From: Bacillus sp. UNC41MFS5
GTDB taxonomy: Bacteria; Bacillota; Bacilli; Bacillales_B; DSM-18226
NCBI RefSeq assembly: GCF_000686805.1
Contig: NZ_JMLP01000040.1
Coordinates: 1 to 13,526 of the forward strand
Reading direction: 5' to 3'
DNA length: 13,526 nucleotides
Shown here: piece by piece, positions 10,482 to 13,526 of the stretch
Numbering within the stretch: position 1 is the stretch's first letter
Layout: each line of letters opens with the position of its first letter
Translations under genes and position numbers: made by a program
The notes under the pieces: generated by a model
The model's database searches: none
What the model was told of the DNA's origin: nothing
What the model saw: the letters and a program-made list of their open reading frames with translations, nothing else

Positions 10482-12230
10482 ATGTGGAAAACTCTATCTG
10501 TATATATAAAACTTAATTTCAAGTATACTCTAAAAAGAAAAATTGAAGTATTAGACAAAAAAATATTTAGTAAATTAAAAATCGATACAAAAAAATATTT
10601 CGTTTTAACTTTAGCAATTTTATACTTAATTGAATGCGCTTTATTAATGTCTATAAGTGGATTAATAACAAATCAACTAAAAAAAGCTTTTTCAATAGAA
10701 TCTGTAGTTTATTATTACTACGCTTTTTTATTTTTATACGCTTCATTCCTTCCAATAATTTCAAGAACCTTCAAATTAATAACCCCATTTGACAAAGATT
10801 TATTATTTAAATCGCCACTACATAATAATAAAATTTATATAATGCTATGGCTAAATGATTTTATAAAAAATAGCCCAAGTTTCCTAACTTATATTGCCAT
10901 AGGTATAGGAATTAGCTTTCATCTTAATAACAAATTATCATTTTATACAATTACAATTTGTTTAATCTTAATTAGCACTATAATTTCTTATATCTCACAA
11001 CATATTTATATAAGTTTAAAAGTAAAAATGATTCAACAAGGCTATGGATATAAAGCTTTTATAAGTTCAATATTTATAGGGATTTTCACCTTATTCGTAA
11101 CAATCCTTATTGCAAAATTATTTATCAATCTAAGTGTTCCATCTTTTAAACTATTAATCAATAAAATTAAATTGAATCATTCTTTTACTTGGGAAAACTT
11201 TTTATCAATACTAAACAATACAATGCTCAGTATAGGTGAATTTATTAGAACTATCATCGATAGTTGGGCACCTAGCGCAATAGCTACTAGAATACTTTTT
11301 AATAACTTACAAAAAACAGATATCAAACTAATCCTATTATTAATATTAATAATAATTATTATGTTACCAATAACTCATAAAAAATCAGGATTTTGGTATA
11401 GAACAGAATTTAATAAAATTGTCACTAAAGTAAGTGGATGGATCCCACATTATGGTGTTTTTTTACAAAAAATAACAAAAGATTTTTTAGTTAAAGTACA
11501 ACTAAAAAAATTATTTAGAGACAACGAACAATTATCTAAACATTATACGTTCTTTTTTATTGATTTTAGTATTTGGATGTTTGGAGGATTAGCTTTTACT
11601 TTATCAAACTATAGTTCTTCTGAACTTTTCCAACTATTCGGAAGTTGTTTTATTATACATGCAATTACTAGAGATGCATTTTCATCAGGAAATACTCTAT
11701 TCCCTGGACACTTAAATTTCGACTCAGATGGGAGAAGTGTTAAAATTTTTCGTCTATCTGGAACAAATCTCTACAAATTATACAAAGCAAAAATTAAAAC
11801 ACAACGTTTATTAGGAATACATGAATCATTAATAGGTTTATTAATAGTAATAACTATATTCAAGACAAATTATTACACATTATCTATAATAGGTCTGATT
11901 TTTATATTGAATTTAATAGTGAGCCCACACTTCTCATTATTACCATCATATATTAGTCCACACTATAAAAGACAACATTATACGGAAACCGGAACTTATA
12001 AAGAACAAGAAATTCTTGGCGATTCAATTTTCAATCGAATCACAAATTTGATAAATATAGCTATTACATTTCCCTTTTTAGTAGCTTATTTAGCAAATAT
12101 AAAATTTATATACTTCTATATAATATATAGTCTATGGATAATACTTATAATAATAATTGCAATAATATTTATACATCTAACATGTAAAAAAAATAGTTCA
12201 TTGATTAATAAAGGAGATATTATTTCATGA
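10482..12230 (+). CDS. Large polytopic membrane protein of the circular-bacteriocin operon (AS-48B-like)
   Basis: ATG 10482 has only a weak GGGG-type site 9 bases upstream, so translation may be modest. The 582-residue product starts with a basic, cytosolic segment (about 1-38) and then shows at least ten hydrophobic segments spread over its length. Loops include TPFDKDLLFKSPLHNNKIY (about 100-118) and LRLSGTN-type sequence near 430, reminiscent of ABC-2-type permease cores. Size and position directly after the precursor match AS-48B and its equivalents, membrane proteins needed to mature or circularise the peptide. Their catalytic mechanism is unknown and no protease motif is visible here. 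The stop overlaps the next start by 4 bases (ATGA). It is very AT-rich, like the rest of the operon. Confidence 0.75.
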   Translation: MWKTLSVYIKLNFKYTLKRKIEVLDKKIFSKLKIDTKKYFVLTLAILYLIECALLMSISGLITNQLKKAFSIESVVYYYYAFLFLYASFLPIISRTFKLITPFDKDLLFKSPLHNNKIYIMLWLNDFIKNSPSFLTYIAIGIGISFHLNNKLSFYTITICLILISTIISYISQHIYISLKVKMIQQGYGYKAFISSIFIGIFTLFVTILIAKLFINLSVPSFKLLINKIKLNHSFTWENFLSILNNTMLSIGEFIRTIIDSWAPSAIATRILFNNLQKTDIKLILLLILIIIIMLPITHKKSGFWYRTEFNKIVTKVSGWIPHYGVFLQKITKDFLVKVQLKKLFRDNEQLSKHYTFFFIDFSIWMFGGLAFTLSNYSSSELFQLFGSCFIIHAITRDAFSSGNTLFPGHLNFDSDGRSVKIFRLSGTNLYKLYKAKIKTQRLLGIHESLIGLLIVITIFKTNYYTLSIIGLIFILNLIVSPHFSLLPSYISPHYKRQHYTETGTYKEQEILGDSIFNRITNLINIAITFPFLVAYLANIKFIYFYIIYSLWIILIIIIAIIFIHLTCKKNSSLINKGDIIS

Positions 12231-12742
12231 TCCTAAAACCTTTAAAAAAACAATTTATTTTAGCAGCATTAATATATTTCGGAACAGTATTATTTGGAGT
12301 TTTTTCATATTTTATAGTTCCATATGATTTAGGGGAAATGGGAATTAATACTAAGACTAATTGGTTAGAATATTTCATTCATAATGGAACAATTAATCTA
12401 ATAATTATATTTAGCTTTTTATCACTTGGTTTAATAACTGTTGGTTCACTTTTGTTAAATGGCATAGTAATGGGATATATGTTTGGTCATGCAATTCAAA
12501 CAAATGCTGTAATGAAATTTTTATTATTATTAGCCCCCCATGGAATCATAGAAATTCCAACTGCATGGTTAGCTAGTGCGGTATCCTTTTTTATCATTTC
12601 ATATACTATAAAAAAGATAAAAAACAAAGAAAAAATAGATTTTAAATTTCTTATATTTACAATTTTAAAATACACAATTATAACTGAAATTTTAATTCTT
12701 ATTGCAGGAATTATTGAAGAAAACATAACTTTAATCTCATAA
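12227..12742 (+). CDS. SpoIIM/DUF95-family membrane protein (AS-48C-like)
   Basis: ATG 12227 overlaps the previous stop; AAAGGAG lies upstream at about 10 bases. The 171-residue product has hydrophobic segments at about 10-32, 55-85, 96-127 (with the family hallmark LLAPHGIIEIPTAW, Pro104-Pro111) and 140-163. The PHGxxEIPA motif marks the SpoIIM (DUF95) family. Members occur in almost all circular-bacteriocin operons next to an ABC ATPase, and are thought to act as its membrane partner in export or immunity. The ATPase gene follows closely, its ribosome binding site starting 4 bases after this stop. There is no extra domain or truncation; length is usual for bacteriocin-locus members. Confidence 0.88.
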   Translation: MILKPLKKQFILAALIYFGTVLFGVFSYFIVPYDLGEMGINTKTNWLEYFIHNGTINLIIIFSFLSLGLITVGSLLLNGIVMGYMFGHAIQTNAVMKFLLLLAPHGIIEIPTAWLASAVSFFIISYTIKKIKNKEKIDFKFLIFTILKYTIITEILILIAGIIEENITLIS

Positions 12743-12765
12743 AACAAGGAGTGTTTACCATTTTA

Positions 12766-13482
12766 TTGGAAGTGTGTAACGTTAATAAAGATTATGGAGA
12801 TAAAACTATTATTGAAAATTTAAATTTAAATTTGAATAATAAAGAAATCATAGCAATTATGGGTTCCAATGGAATAGGAAAAACTACATTACTAAACATA
12901 ATTACAGGATTAATAAGACCTGATTCAGGAGAAATTTATATAAAAAAAATAAACCCTTTTGATGATGTAAAAGCAAGAAAACATATTGGATATATACCTA
13001 TAGACGGTTTTTTATATGATCATTTAAACGCTTATGAAAATCTTGAAATGATAGCAAATTTATATGGTATAAATTTCAAAGATATTGATATTATAATGCT
13101 TCTAGAACAAGTTGGATTAGAGTTAACCGATGCAAAAAAAGCAACAGGAACATATTCCTTAGGTATGAAACAAAAACTTAATTTCGCATGTGGGCTTATA
13201 CATAATCCTGATATAATAATACTAGATGAACCATTCAATGGATTAGATCCTAATTCTACAAAAAATTTCAAAAAATTACTGAAAAAATTATCTCAAACAG
13301 GAAAAGGTATAATATTTACAAGTCATCTTCCCGAAACAATTATAGAACTTGCAAATAAAGTTGTAATAATGAACAATAAAAAAATTACTGCTCAACAGGA
13401 GTTAAACGAAAATAGTAATGTAGCAAAACTATTAGAATGGTTTGAAGAAACATTACATAAAAAGGAGTCTGAAAATAAATGA
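12766..13482 (+). CDS. ABC transporter ATPase of the circular-bacteriocin operon (AS-48D-like)
   Basis: Start uncertain. GTG 12751 shares its G with the AAGGAG site (12746-12751) and is unlikely. TTG 12766, used here, sits 14 bases away. A non-standard ATT at 12760 has the ideal 8-base spacing. From TTG the protein has 238 residues: Walker A GSNGIGKTT (33-41), a degenerate signature YSLGMKQK (130-137) as in CcmA/drug-type ATPases, Walker B IIILDE with Glu155, and the switch His187 in FTSH. The Q-loop glutamine is absent: the region reads YIPIDGFLYD, and similar exporters often carry Glu. The length suits a single-domain exporter ATPase. It probably powers the DUF95 and 582-residue membrane partners in exporting the circular peptide. 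The stop overlaps the next ATG (ATGA). Confidence 0.88.
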   Translation: MEVCNVNKDYGDKTIIENLNLNLNNKEIIAIMGSNGIGKTTLLNIITGLIRPDSGEIYIKKINPFDDVKARKHIGYIPIDGFLYDHLNAYENLEMIANLYGINFKDIDIIMLLEQVGLELTDAKKATGTYSLGMKQKLNFACGLIHNPDIIILDEPFNGLDPNSTKNFKKLLKKLSQTGKGIIFTSHLPETIIELANKVVIMNNKKITAQQELNENSNVAKLLEWFEETLHKKESENK

Positions 13483-13526
13483 ACCCTCAAAAATCAAAAA
13501 AAAATTCTAACATTAATTTCTCTGAA
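13479..13526 (+). CDS. Start of a further gene of the bacteriocin operon (cut by the window end)
   Basis: ATG 13479 overlaps the ATPase stop by 4 bases and has AAAGGAG 11 bases upstream. Only 16 residues are visible: MNPQKSKKNSNINFSE, a hydrophilic, basic start. In the AS-48 operon the gene after the ATPase (D1) is a small basic immunity protein with membrane helices. A short cationic N-terminus before a first helix would fit, as would a longer permease. The fragment is too short to decide. Confidence 0.7.
   Translation, partial: MNPQKSKKNSNINFSE

Overview
The window is AT-rich Firmicute DNA with strong AGGAGG-type ribosome binding sites. The gene content (a MerR-like/coiled-coil DUF3967-type plasmid protein, a RepL-like winged-helix protein, a small tyrosine recombinase and YknXYZ-like transporter genes) points to a plasmid of the Bacillus cereus group. 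That host assignment is inference. I see no rRNA, tRNA, CRISPR array or intact insertion sequence.

Left part (1-2972): the 3' end of a small membrane protein, a five-helix Yip1-type membrane protein with its terminator, a structured non-coding stretch, a membrane-anchored Xre regulator, and a catalytic-domain-only tyrosine recombinase. Two closely related inverted repeats (1162-1195 and 1791-1820) bracket the Xre gene. They may be recombinase targets or regulator operators. After the recombinase comes a small plus-strand transcription unit: a leader with mutually exclusive pairings, a 25-residue ORF with a near-perfect ribosome binding site, and a strong terminator.

Middle part (2978-6900, all genes on the minus strand): two miniature operons of short ORFs, each preceded by a copy of the same ~87-bp element; a GC-rich folded block; the DUF3967-type protein with an array of AACCTWRR sites upstream; about 1 kb of origin-like DNA (hairpins, three ~44-bp iterons, nested stems, tandem palindromes); and the RepL-like gene. 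This looks like the replication and maintenance module.

Right part (6928-13526): two divergent transcription units that form a circular-bacteriocin locus of the enterocin AS-48 type. Rightward are a 74-residue precursor, a 582-residue polytopic membrane protein, a SpoIIM/DUF95 protein, an ABC ATPase and the first codons of another gene. Leftward is a MacAB/YknXYZ-like tripartite transporter (membrane fusion protein, ATPase, permease), comparable to AS-48EFGH. The rightward products would mature, circularise and export the peptide and give basic immunity. The leftward transporter would add export or self-protection.

If the molecule is circular and the window ends are close together, the gene cut at the right end and the membrane-protein tail at the left end could be one small immunity gene. 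The Yip1-type gene would then be the last gene of the bacteriocin operon.
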